Shown here one piece after another: positions 25,801-36,295 of a DNA stretch of 64,000 nt. The first letter of the stretch is position 1. Each line of letters starts with the position of its first letter. The notes under the pieces are model-generated. The model did no database searches. It was not told where the DNA came from and was given only the letters and a program-made list of their open reading frames with translations. A program made the position numbers and the translations under genes. Where the stretch lies: the NCBI GenBank assembly GCA_030248135.1, contig JASANC010003542.1, positions 1 to 64,000 of the forward strand, in the 5' to 3' direction. Origin of the DNA: Theristus sp. LFF4_11 (taxonomy: Eukaryota > Nematoda > Chromadorea > Monhysterida > Xyalidae).

Positions 25801-28475
25801 TTTAAAGGCAAACAAACGGTTGACGAAAGTCAGACTGTCAAAAGGCAGATACTGTTTTCAGTGTGTTGACAGCAAAAAGCCTAAAATCGTTCAGTCTTCA
25901 ACTGGTACGGTCATAATAAATAATCGTACTTTTTGCGAGCAGAAAATCCACAGATACAAGACACGATAACTACACATTTCTTCGAGGAGAACAATGGAAA
26001 AAGGGGCCCCTCGAAAAACCTTCACTCTTTTTTATTAAGATTGTATTTGAGCATCATATAGCAAAACACACAACACCGAAACTACAATGAACTGAAAACG
26101 CTCTCCTTAATAAAAGTGATACAAGTACCACCACGCATCGTGGCAGGCCAAAAAGTTGACGAACAAAGAAAAATCTATTAAAAAGAGAATGGAATATGAA
26201 AAAATCAGGTATGAAAGAAAAAACGGCCTGAACACCAGAGAGAGAGAGAAGAGAAACACTTGAACTTGGTTTTCGATGGCTGAAAGTTGACTAAAAAACT
26301 TCACGTTTCTATTTGAGAGGAGTGTTCAGAGCCGAGATACAACACACACAGACACAAATATGCACAGATTATTTGATGCGTCACAAAACTTATTGAAAAT
26401 ACATTATATGAGTTATTATAATTTGAGGCCCTCGCCTAAGGTGAGCTATACACAGGGTGGCGCCAAAGTACAACCAGATAAAAAACATCATGCATGAATT
26501 CTGCATTTTCATGTCTAGAAAATACTGAAAATACTGAAAAATTATCACTGTGAACTTTTTTTAGTAACGCTGATTGGCCAACCATAATGCCAGTGAAAGT
26601 TATAATTTGACGCCTAAAATGCTCACTGACGTTTAAAAAAAGTTATTTTTTTAATAAATAGTTCACGCTGTAGTTGAGAAACAAAAGTAAAACGTGCAAT
26701 ATGTGCAAAAGTTCCGAGTGATAAACACACACCTTTGAAATTTCGTTGCAACACCGAATTGCAGATTTCAATAATTTGCTTTATATTATAAAAGAACGCA
26801 AAAAGTATGTGCAAAAAGTGTTAATCGAAAATATACGATCGCATACATATGCGAAAACGCAAACAGAAGATTTCGTTATGTTTCGAACTTTCAAAAAGAC
26901 TGGACAGCATTATTTATTTGCACAAAGTTTCAGAAAAAAAGGTGTTTTGGTGTACAAGTAACAAATGCACAGTTTGAAGTGCTAATGGGAAAACAATCGC
27001 TAATCGTGTCAAATGTTTTTCCAGAAAAATCTTTTAAGTTTTAGCGCTAAAATTGTACAAACTATTGAAGCTGTGTGTTTTCGGTATACTTTGATGTCTG
27101 TGAAAGCAACATAAAAAGCTTTTTTGTCACCTTTTAAACGGAAAGTGTGCAAATACAGTGTGTACATAAATTCTTATGAAGTGTGCCGGTAGAAAATGCA
27201 TAATGTAGTTTAAGAAACTTCAGAATGGTGTCAAGTGCCGAAAGCCGGACGAATTCTTTTTCCTTCCGCCACAGTTTTGACATATCGCTCAAGCATTTTT
27301 CTTTGCTTGTTTCACAACCAAAGCAGCCTTGGAAGCTGATTGGTTGCATCAAGTGCAATCAATCAATCAATGGCTTTATCAATTCAAACGCAGCGAATCA
27401 GCTCAAAGCAAACTGAAAGGTTTCAATCAGGAGTAGGACCGCCAAAATGCATCTGTTAAAAGCAACAACCTGAACTTCACGAAAAAAAATCACGGAGTAT
27501 GTAGCACGTTTTTCTTTCTTTCTCACGATGAAGGGGAAAAAAATCGTTTTCTTCAGGCATCACATGTTTTTCTTCATCGAAAAGTTTCACAAAAACACAT
27601 GGGAGAAGGGGTCAGGACAGGGTTTTGCATTTAAAAATGTTAGATAATACAAAAAACCATTCATGAAAAATATTCTGTCGAAAATACCAAAATTCCTCGT
27701 ATTAACACTACTTATGTGCGTTACCTAAAAATGTCAAAAAGTCCATTTAGAATCACTTCCAAATTCCCAAAGATGTGTGCGAGGTTTCTCAAAATCCGAT
27801 TTTGCACGCCTGATAATAATGCGATTACAAACACATTTTGACGTATAATTCCATTTTGAGAGAAGTCCCATATTATTGTAAACTCTCCATATTGACAAGC
27901 TGAATTCAGTGTAATAATATGCAATGTCCTTTATTGAAAAGAAGTCGCACATTTTCACAATAACAGCGAATTTACACAATAATCACAGAAAGTGTGACAA
28001 GACGACATAGAAAATGGTGTCACTATGAACGGCAAATAAAAAGTTTTTGTTGACAAATTTGTTTGGCGCGACAGACAATAAAGGGAATACATACTGTAAA
28101 TCACAACGGAAAACTCACAGTGTGGGCGAATAAATCAGACAGTCCTTGTATTCTCCCTCAAGGCGGGATCAGTCGCAGACTAGGAGTTGTGTTTTTTAAG
28201 AATGCCAAGATAATTGCCAATCGCATGTGCGAGGGAGAAACAATGAACAGAATAGCAGGAAGGAAGATTACATACGCAACAACAAATTTTGTTTTTCAGC
28301 TTTCAGATTTTCAGTGTGAGGGCGCACCACTATCCTAGCTAGAGCAGTTTCAGAAAGCCGGCTGTCTTTAACATTCCAAATTTTACGGGTGATAATAATT
28401 TTTGAGGAGCAAAAATTAAAGTTATGTTTATCAACTGTGTACTTTTGTTTTGATTGCCTTGCCCGCTTATCATCA
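22897..28475. other. Gene-poor AT-rich interval
   Basis: No gene supported. Open frames at 25745-25969 and 28063-28338 (+) are under 95 residues and unlike any family I know. AGCTGATTGGTTG-type motifs occur near 23102, 23555 and 27338, some facing inverted partners. A GC-rich patch at 24640-24850 contains repeated GGACACC/GGTGTCC words. Confidence 0.5.
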
Positions 28476-29513
28476 TCTACTACTACTAAATTTACAATTT
28501 GTCTGTCTGTCTGTCTGTCTGTCCGTCACACTTTTGAATTGGCGCCCATTTTTTTGTTATTTTTGCCATTTTTGCCATTTAAGAAAGCTTCATCCCAATC
28601 TCAATCTTTATCTATTTTTAATATCATCACTTGAAATTGTTTAAACAAAGCGCCGCTCTTCATAACTGAAAGTCATCATGATACTCTTTTCAAGTTGATA
28701 CTCTACGGTTATGCATGTGAGCGACAGTTTTAACGTAATGCACGGTGGGCAAATGGCATATGTTGCTGCTCAAAACCTCAAAACGAGTGACTGCGAAAGA
28801 TGTAACAAAACCGTCTTTGACAAAAGTTAGTTATTTTTAATTGGGTCGCAATGGTATTTCCCTATTATTTTCACTTTGCAAATGGCTTGGGTTATGTTAG
28901 AGTAAACGGGTAAAAAGAACAAGGACTGTAAAACGAGACTTAAAAACGTCACTTTTTTGTTTCTGCTATTCATTTTCACTTTACAAGAAAGGCTTGGCTT
29001 ATGTTAGGGTAAACGGGTAAAAGAAGCATTAGCTTTTTGAAACGGGTAATTGAAAAAACGTTGTTTTCATATTTTTAATTTTGCTTCACTTACAAAAAGC
29101 TTGACTTAAGTTAGGGTGAACGGGTAAAAAAAGCAAAATCATAAACTTCGCATTTTCACTTTGCAAAAAAAGCCTGACTTATGTTAAGGTAAACGGGCAA
29201 AAAAGCATTCGCTTTTTTAAAACGGGTAATTGAAAAAAAGTTAATCTTTATGTTTTTTATTCAATTTTACTTCACCTACAAAAAGGCTTGCCTTAGGTTA
29301 CGGTGAACGGGTAAAAATAGCAAAATCATAAACTTCGCATTTTTTATTTATTTAAATACATTAAAAAATATTGTATTGTAGGCGGCTTCACGGCAGCACA
29401 AGGTAAATTTTCTTTAGATTGGTTATTCAGTAAACGTTACGGTTTTTACTTTTTAATTCAATGCCACTTCACCAAAAAGCTTGGCATTGATTAAGCTCGG
29501 GTCCATTGGCTAG
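28476..29513 (+). mobile_element. Helitron-like element, copy 1
   Basis: It starts TCTACTACTACTAAATTTAC and runs into a GTCT array (gtctgtctgtctgtccgtca). It ends GGTCCATTGGCTAG followed by T, with the weak hairpin AGCTT...AAGCT just before. The 5'-TC and CTAG-3' termini and insertion next to T are Helitron features. No Rep/helicase coding seen, so it is non-autonomous. Confidence 0.65.
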
Positions 29514-31287
29514 TCTATTACTACTAAATTTACAATTTGTCTGTCTGTCTGTCCGTCACACTTTTGAATTGGCGCCCATTTTTTTGTTATTTTTGCTACA
29601 ATTTGTCTGTCTGTCTGTCCGTCACACTTTTGAATTGGCGCCCATTTTTTTGTTATTTTTGCCATTTAAGAAAGCTTCATCCCAATCTCAATTTTTATCT
29701 ATTTTTAATATCATCACTTGAAATTGTTTAAACAAAGCTCCGCTCTTCATAACTGAAAGTCATCATGATACTCTTTTCAAGTTGATACTCTACGGTTATG
29801 CCTGTGAGCGACAGTTTTAACGTAATGCACGGTGGGCAAATGGCATATGTTGCTGCTCAAAACCTGACGAGTGACTGCGAAAGATGTAACAAAACCGTCT
29901 TTGACAAAAGTTAGTTATTTTTAATTGGGTCGCAATGGTATTTCCCTGTTATTTTCACTTTGCAAATGGCTTGGGTTATGTTAGAGTAAACGGGTAAAAA
30001 GAACAAGGACTGTAAAACGAGACTTAAAAACGTCACTTTTTTGTTTCTGCTATTCATTTTTACTTTACGAGAAAGGCTTGGCTTATGTTAGGGTAAACGG
30101 GTAAAAGAAGCATTAGCTTTTTGAAACGGGTAATTGAAAAAAACGTTGTTTTTATGTTTTTAATTTTACTTCACTTACAAAAAGGCTTGACTTAAGTTAG
30201 GGTGAACGGGTAAAAATAGCAAAATCATAAACTTCGCATTTTCACTTTGCAAAAAAGGCCTGACTTATGTTAAGGTAAACGGGCAAAAAAAGCATTCGCT
30301 TTTTTTAAAACGGGTAATTGAAAAAAACGTTAATTTTTATACTTTTTATTCGATCTTACTTCACTTACAAAAAGGCTTGACTTAGGTTAGGGTGAACGGG
30401 TAAAAATAGCAAAATCATAAACTTAGCATTTTCACTTTACAAAAAGGCTTGGCTTAGGTAAACGGGTAAAATCAATCTTACTTCACTTACAAAAAGGCTT
30501 GACTTAGGTTAGGGTGAACGGGTAAAAATAGCAAAATCATAAACTTCGCATTTTCACTTTACAAAAAAGGCTTCGCTTATGTCAGGGTAAACGGGTAAAA
30601 GAAGCTTTAGCTTTTTAAAACGGGTAATTGAAAAAGCGTTAATTTTTATACTTTTTATTCGATCTTACTTCATTTACAAAAAGGCTTGACTTAGGTTGGG
30701 GTGAACGGGTAAAAATAGCAAAATCATAAACTTCGCATTTTCACTTTACAAAAAAGGCTTCGCTTATGTTAGGATAAACGGGTAATTGAAACATTAGCTT
30801 TTTAAAACGGGTAGTTGAAAAAACGTACATTTTTATATTTTTTATTCAGCTTTACTTCACTAACAAAAAGGCTTGACTTAGGTTAGGGTGAAAGGGTAAA
30901 AATAGCAAAATCATAAACTTCGAATTTTCACTTTACAGAAAAGGCTTCGCTTATGTTACGGTAAACGGGTAAAAGAAGCATTAGCTTTTTAAACCGGGTA
31001 ATTGAAAAAAACGTTATTTTTTACATTTTTTATTCAATTTTACTTCACCTACAAAAAGGCTTGCCTTAGGTTACGGTGAACGGGTAAAAATAGCAAAATC
31101 ATTAACTTTGAATTTTTTATTTATTTAAATACATTAAAAAATTTTGTATTGTAGGCGGCTTCACGGCAGCACAAGGTAAATTTTCTTCAGATTGGTTATT
31201 CAGTAAACGTTACTGTTTTTTTCTTTTAAATTCAATGCCACTTCACCAAAAAGCTTGGCATTGATTAAGCTCGGGTCCATTGGCTAG
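29514..31287 (+). mobile_element. Helitron-like element, copy 2, with internal tandem repeats
   Basis: It begins TCTATTACTACTAAATTTAC directly after the CTAG of copy 1 and ends with the same GGTCCATTGGCTAG terminus. About 75 bp of the 5' end (GTCT array through ttggcgcccattttttt) is duplicated at 29530-29660. The interior holds many imperfect repeats around cactttacaaaaaggctt and gggtgaacgggtaaaa. Non-coding. Confidence 0.7.
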
Positions 31288-32477
31288 TCATAATACTAAG
31301 ATAATAGTGGTGTCCGTGTCACTTTTTTGCAATTTGAATTGGCGCTTATTTTTGCTATTTAAGATATCTAAATCTCAATTTCTTAACCTATTATTAATAA
31401 TGCAAATCATTTTCTCAAAAACGTTACTCTGTACTGCAAATCATTTTCTCAAAAACGTTACTCTGTACTGCGAAGTCATCATGATACTCTTTGGTCATCT
31501 ACGACAGCGCCTTAAAATACGATCGACAATTAATGGCAATTGTTGCTGTTCAAACTGACCGACAATTGTTTTTTTTTAATCAGGTTGCAAAACGACATCG
31601 AAATTGCAAGTGCACATTGCACTTTGCTTTCAAGACAATATTTTTCATTATCATTTGGTTAAACAGTTATTGCATGAGAACGTTTTCAAAAACAGAAAAA
31701 TGTTGAAAAGTTATTGCTTAAGACTTTTTCAAAAACAGAAAAGTTTTATCTAAACAACTCAACTAAAAAAATTAACTGCAAAATCAAATAAACGGGGTTT
31801 GTTAATGAAGTGCGTGATAAACTAAAAATCTGATTAGAAAGCAAGATGGCTTTCAAAGCAGTTATTTGTTCATTTTCACTTTGCGAAAAGGCTTGGCTTA
31901 TATGTTAGGGTATACGTTAAGGTATAAAAACAGTTTTTTAAATGTTTTTTTTTATTTAAACGTCATTTTTTTACATTTTTTGTTAACTTTTTTGTATTGT
32001 CACTGTACAAAAAAGGATTGGCTTGGAGCAGGGTGAACGGGTAAAAAACATAACAGCAAAATTATAAACTTCGCATTTTAAATTTGTTTTTAACACGCTG
32101 ATTTAATTAGAAATGTGTCAATTTCAAAACCAAAATTTCAAAATTAAAATTACATTACATTCAAAAACGATTTTTATAAAATGTTACTTTTTGTCGTTTC
32201 AATTCAACTAACTTTAAAATCGTTTTACATATTTTTAACGGGAACAGCAATTAACCATTGGTGATTTAAAAAGATTGTTTTTAACTTTAAAAGGGAATGC
32301 AGTAAAAATTGTGTTCCGGATCAGAAGATTGTTATTGATCATTTGAACGCGAACGACTAAAGAAGCTCAAAATCAAAATGCAATGCATTTTTAGCACGGT
32401 TCAAAAGGCCAAAATCCACTCAAAAAAATAATTGTATTATTAGCTAACCGTGCCGTAGGCACGGGTCAATTGGCTAG
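31288..32477 (+). mobile_element. Helitron-like element, copy 3, with strong 3' hairpin
   Basis: It begins TCATAATACTAAGATAATAG directly after the CTAG of copy 2. It ends with the hairpin CCGTGCC-GTA-GGCACGG, then gtcaattggCTAG and T. A 3' hairpin about 10 nt before CTAG is the classic Helitron 3' signature. The 5' part is related to but diverged from copies 1 and 2. Confidence 0.7.
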
Positions 32478-32794
32478 TTTGATAAAAAAGAAAAGCACCA
32501 AAAAACACTGTGAAGGTAACTATAAACGTAAACAACCCGTGCAAACCATACAAAGTAACCGCAAAAACGTACATTGTAAATCCGATAGCGAACATAAAAA
32601 ATTTAAAAAAAATCCAGACCTCGAAGTCCGAACCTGAAACCCAGCCAGAGCCTATCAATTCTCGTATGTGGAAATGGGATTTGAAAAAACCGCCGACAGT
32701 AGAACCAACAAAAAATGACAGAAATTGTTCACGAAACAATACAATTTGAACAAATGATATGAGCATAAAAAAATTCCGCAACGCACACTCTGAT

Positions 32795-34521
32795 CTAAGT
32801 CGGACAATTGAGCGCCTGTTGTGATTCGAGTTCACAAGCGCAGCCAGTGTTCAAATCTACCACATATGGGTTCAAGCCAGTCACGGTGATGTAGTCGGTG
32901 TTTGTCTCGCTGTTGTAGCCAATCGTCAACGTGTCCCATTTGTAGTAATGCACCCGGCGGGTCAGTTGCACGCACGGCACTGCACCGTTGGCACTTTCAC
33001 CTGCGTCCGTGCGAAGCAAAGAAACAAGTTTTCCGTTTTTGAGCCCCCCCCCCCTTACGTTCTCATCAGACATGCAGTCGGTTATAATATCTTAACACAG
33101 TAATGTTTCACACTGACACGCACACGCACGCACACGTATACGATATTGCAGCAGTGGCAGGCGTGTGTGCTTGGTGTGTGCCGCACGTGTGTGTGTGTGT
33201 GTGTGTGCTTGTGTGCCTGTGTGTGCACGTGTGCGCGTGCACGCGAGTGTGCTTGTGTTCCTCTGTGTGCAACTGTGTGCGCGCGTGTGTGGTTGTGTGT
33301 GTGCGTGTGTGCATGTGCGCGCGCGTGTGCGTGCACGCGTGTGTGTGCGTGTGTGCCTCTGTGTACAACTGTGTGCGCGCGTGTGTGGTTGTGTGTGTGC
33401 GTGTGTGCGTGTGTGCATGTGCGCGCGCGTGTGTCTGCACGCGTGTGTGTTTGTGTGCCTCTGTGTACAACTGTGTGTGCGCGCGTGTGGTTGTGTGTGT
33501 GCGTGTGTGCGTGTGTGCATGTGCGCGCGTGTGTGTCTGCACGCGTGTGTGCTTGTGTGCCTCTGTGTACAACTGTGTGTGCGCGCGTGTGGTTGTGTGT
33601 GTGCGTGTGTGCATGTGCGCGCGCGTGTGTCTGCACGCGTGTGTGCTTGTGTGCCTCTGTGTACAACTGTGTGTGCGCGCGTGTGGTTGTGTGTGTGCGT
33701 GTGTGCATGTGCGCGCGCGTGTGTCTGCACGCGTGTGTGTTTGTGTGCCTCTGTGTACAACTGTGTGTGCGCGCGTGTGGTTGTGTGTGTGCGTGTGTGC
33801 GTGTGTGCATGTGCGCGCGTGTGTGTCTGCACGCGTGTGTGCTTGTGTGCCTCTGTGTACAACTGTGTGTGCGCGCGTGTGGTTGTGTGTGTGCGTGTGT
33901 GCATGTGCGCGCGCGTGTGTCTGCACGCGTGTGTGTTTGTGTGCCTCTGTGTACAACTGTGTGTGCGCGCGTGTGGTTGTGTGTGTGCGTGTGTGCGTGT
34001 GTGCATGTGCGCGCGTGTGTGTCTGCACGCGTGTGTGCTTGTGTGCCTCTGTGTACAACTGTGTGTGCGCGCGTGTGGTTGTGTGTGTGCGTGTGTGCGT
34101 GTGTGCATGTGCGCGCGTGTGTGTCTGCACGCGTGTGTGCTTGTGTGCCTCTGTGTACAACTGTGTGTGCGCGCGTGTGGTTGTGTGTGTGCGTGTGTGC
34201 ATGTGCGCGCGTGTGTGTCTGCACGCGTGTGTGTTTGTGTGCCTCTGTGTACAACTGTGTGTGCGCGCGTGTGGTTGCGTGTGTGCGTGTGTGCGTGTAT
34301 GGGAACAGTATTCGGCAAAAAAGAAGTTTTCAACCTGCAAAAACAGCAAAAAACCACAACAGCCCAACCGCATATCTGGTTCGGCCGCTTGCATTTGTGT
34401 TCGGCAATCATTTTCTTCGGTGTGAGTGTTTTCTCGTCCAGAATCCGAAACGAAAGCACGGTCGAGCAGGCGGCGTACGGATCGATCACTTGATCGGTCA
34501 TCGTCGACACTGTGTCAGGCA
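32795..34521 (-). CDS. Small cysteine-rich, probably secreted protein; IL-17-like cystine-knot candidate (3' part)
   Basis: Two minus-strand exons are clear: 34521-34369 and 33000-32795, joined in phase (ICG|GES) and ending at TAG. About 119 residues are visible. Cysteine-containing segments in order are PYAACSTVLSFRILDEKTL, TPKKMIAEHKCKRPNQIC, AVPCVQLTRRVHYYKWD and VVDLNTGCACE. IL-17 cytokines have an A-x-C-(x)n-C segment, then a VP...LRR strand, and end in V-x-V-G-C-T-C. The resemblance in order and spacing is suggestive but not proof, and another cystine-knot ligand is possible. The first visible exon begins with two bases of a split codon, so at least one 5' exon (signal peptide) is missing. 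That exon would lie upstream of 34522, possibly beyond the LTR element. The separating intron is filled by a GT/GC minisatellite. Confidence 0.55.
33105..34305. repeat. GT/GC-rich minisatellite, 94/102-bp unit, about 10-11 copies
   Basis: Alternating purine-pyrimidine sequence (GTGTGC, GCGCGC). The phrase cctctgtgtacaactgtgtg recurs near 33356, 33458, 33560, 33654, 33748, 33850, 33943, 34046, 34148 and 34242. Spacing is therefore 94 or 102 bp, the difference being one gtgtgcgt octamer. It lies wholly in an intron. Long open frames on both strands here are artefacts of the repeat. Confidence 0.92.
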
Positions 34522-34754
34522 CTGCAACGACGATTTACACGTGGTGCAATGGAATTACAATTTGTCTGTCACTTTCTCTGATTATCGCAGAATGCGGAGA
34601 GCAACTCTCTCGTGAACGAAAAAGGAAAACATAGGCTCGGATCTACGGATGATTATCGTCGCAGCGGCGCTGGTCGTCGCAATACGCAGGAGTGGGTTTG
34701 CAAGCAGAGACGCATGCGGCCGGTGCGGTCAATGAGAAAAAACCACGTTATTTA

Positions 34755-35274
34755 TGAAATGTGCACCCCTGGTGTAATGGATCTCTCGCACTAAGGACGT
34801 TTGACCTCCACGCTCCAAGTCCCCGGCCTCGAGCGCCGATGTGGGGATCTGCACGCTCGGCTGCGCTGTCGAGACTGAGTTAAAGGAAATTAGCAAGTTA
34901 ATTATTTAGGGTTTGGTTGTCAAAGTGCGTTGCGTGTTGTGTTTGTGTCTCAACTGTTAATCCGCAATTCTCTCTCTTTTCTCTTCTCTTCTTTTATTCG
35001 TCGTTAGCCACTCACACACAATAAAACGGTCTGAGTTACCGAAGCAGAAGATAGCACAAAGACAGTAGTAAGACGAAAATAGCAGAGTTAGCAGAGTGGC
35101 CCAGAATAGAACAGGAATAACGCTTTTATGCGCAACCGTAACCAATGGTAAGAAAGTAGTTGACCACTTGATAAAAGAGTAGCCAAGCCATTCGCAAGTG
35201 CTCCACAACACGCCCCATCAACCACACAGTTCACAGTAGCCGAGATTGTGTTGAGGTTATAATAGGACATTACA
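34755..35274 (-). repeat. 3' LTR of the retroelement
   Basis: 520 bp, TG...CA bounded on both strands, about 98.5% identical to 45111-45630 by eye. Differences include gcac/cctc near the end, ctct/cact, and aataac/aacaac. AATAAA occurs on the plus strand (acacaataaaacgg) but not obviously in sense. Confidence 0.92.
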
Positions 35275-35290
35275 GTATCCCCCTCCTATT
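35275..35290 (-). other. Polypurine tract next to the 3' LTR
   Basis: The minus strand reads AATAGGAGGGGGATAC immediately before the LTR. This is the expected position and composition for plus-strand priming. Confidence 0.7.
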
Positions 35291-35802
35291 CGGAGTGCCC
35301 TCACGACGATCTCAACCACCGGCTCCCCATGCAGCAGAACTGCGCATCGCTTCAACCTGCAAACGCATCTCCACTTGCTTAACACCGTACAATCGCACAT
35401 CAACAAATGACAATTGAGAAACACAACACTTCGCACATACACGCACAACCAAAAGAATAAAGATTCAAACGTTAGAAATCATGAAAACCAAAAAGCACAG
35501 AACACGAATCATAAAAATAAACACAGCTCTTTTCCATTGAATTCCTGAAATAAAACAACATGACTGTTATCACAAAATTAACGACTCTACTTCAATTGAC
35601 TTTACTATTTATAGCCCCTGCCGAGAAAAGAACCTAATTACTAGAAACGCCTGCACCTGGGGCTTCCACTGAACAACCAAACAAAAAGGAAAACACAACT
35701 TTTACAAAACCGTCTGTGGCGCTCGACAAACGACCTGCACCATGAAATTAACAAAACCAAGCAAAACAAACAAACTGACAAAAATTCAAAAGCAAAAATA
35801 TC

Positions 35803-35816
35803 ATCCCCCTCCTATT
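35803..35816 (-). other. Second copy of the polypurine tract
   Basis: The 14-mer AATAGGAGGGGGAT is identical to the one abutting the 3' LTR and lies about 525 bp upstream of it in element sense. It could be an auxiliary priming site or a remnant of a duplicated LTR junction. Confidence 0.55.
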
Positions 35817-36295
35817 TTAACGACGGCATCCAAATAATGATCAAAACTTCAAAACTGGTTAACACCAAAAATCGTAAAACAAAAGATACACAGTAAACTC
35901 CTAAAAAGGACCACCAAAAACCTGAAAAACCTGAAAAACATCGAAACTTGACAAAATAAAATCTGGCAATCAACTAAAACTTCTAAACTTCTTCCAAACA
36001 ATGATTTCAATAAATAAGAGCCAAACAAATGAATTTCTACCAGATTAGCAGCAATAATCCCAAAAATACGAAATCACGAAAATACAAAAACACGACATTT
36101 TTGAAACAACAACTGGGCCACTCTAAACAAACGTTACAAACAACTGAAACACGGCAACTCTCAAAAACCAGACTGAACCAAACTAAACCGAAGAACCAAA
36201 CCAAACTAGAATCGAATAACCGAAAATATTTTACTATTACTCAAATGGCTAAGACCAAACCAACCAACAGATCACAACATCAGCCGCCAAATCCA

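Noticed and set aside
28900..31100. ttaggg words suggesting interstitial telomere repeats
   Set aside because: The hexamer is not in tandem; it is one fixed part of a longer Helitron-internal unit.
32440..32835. 131-codon minus-strand ORF with hydrophobic Phe-rich sequence
   Set aside because: It overlaps the Helitron 3' end and the last exon of the cysteine-rich gene in another frame; A/T-rich sequence alone gives the Phe-rich pattern.
33082..34615. Several 390-489-codon ORFs on both strands (His/Thr-rich or Cys/Val-rich)
   Set aside because: They are read-through of the GT/GC minisatellite; all frames lack stops because of the repeat composition, and real exons flank it.
34640..34712. Minus-strand CVSACKPTPAYCDDQRRC as the missing 5' exon of the cysteine-rich gene
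   Set aside because: Its only nearby donor leaves a two-base overhang, while the next exon needs a one-base overhang.
34773..35274. LTR limits starting at TGTAATGG (502 bp)
   Set aside because: Homology extends 18 bp further to TGAAATGT in both copies, which also gives matching termini and a TTTA target duplication.
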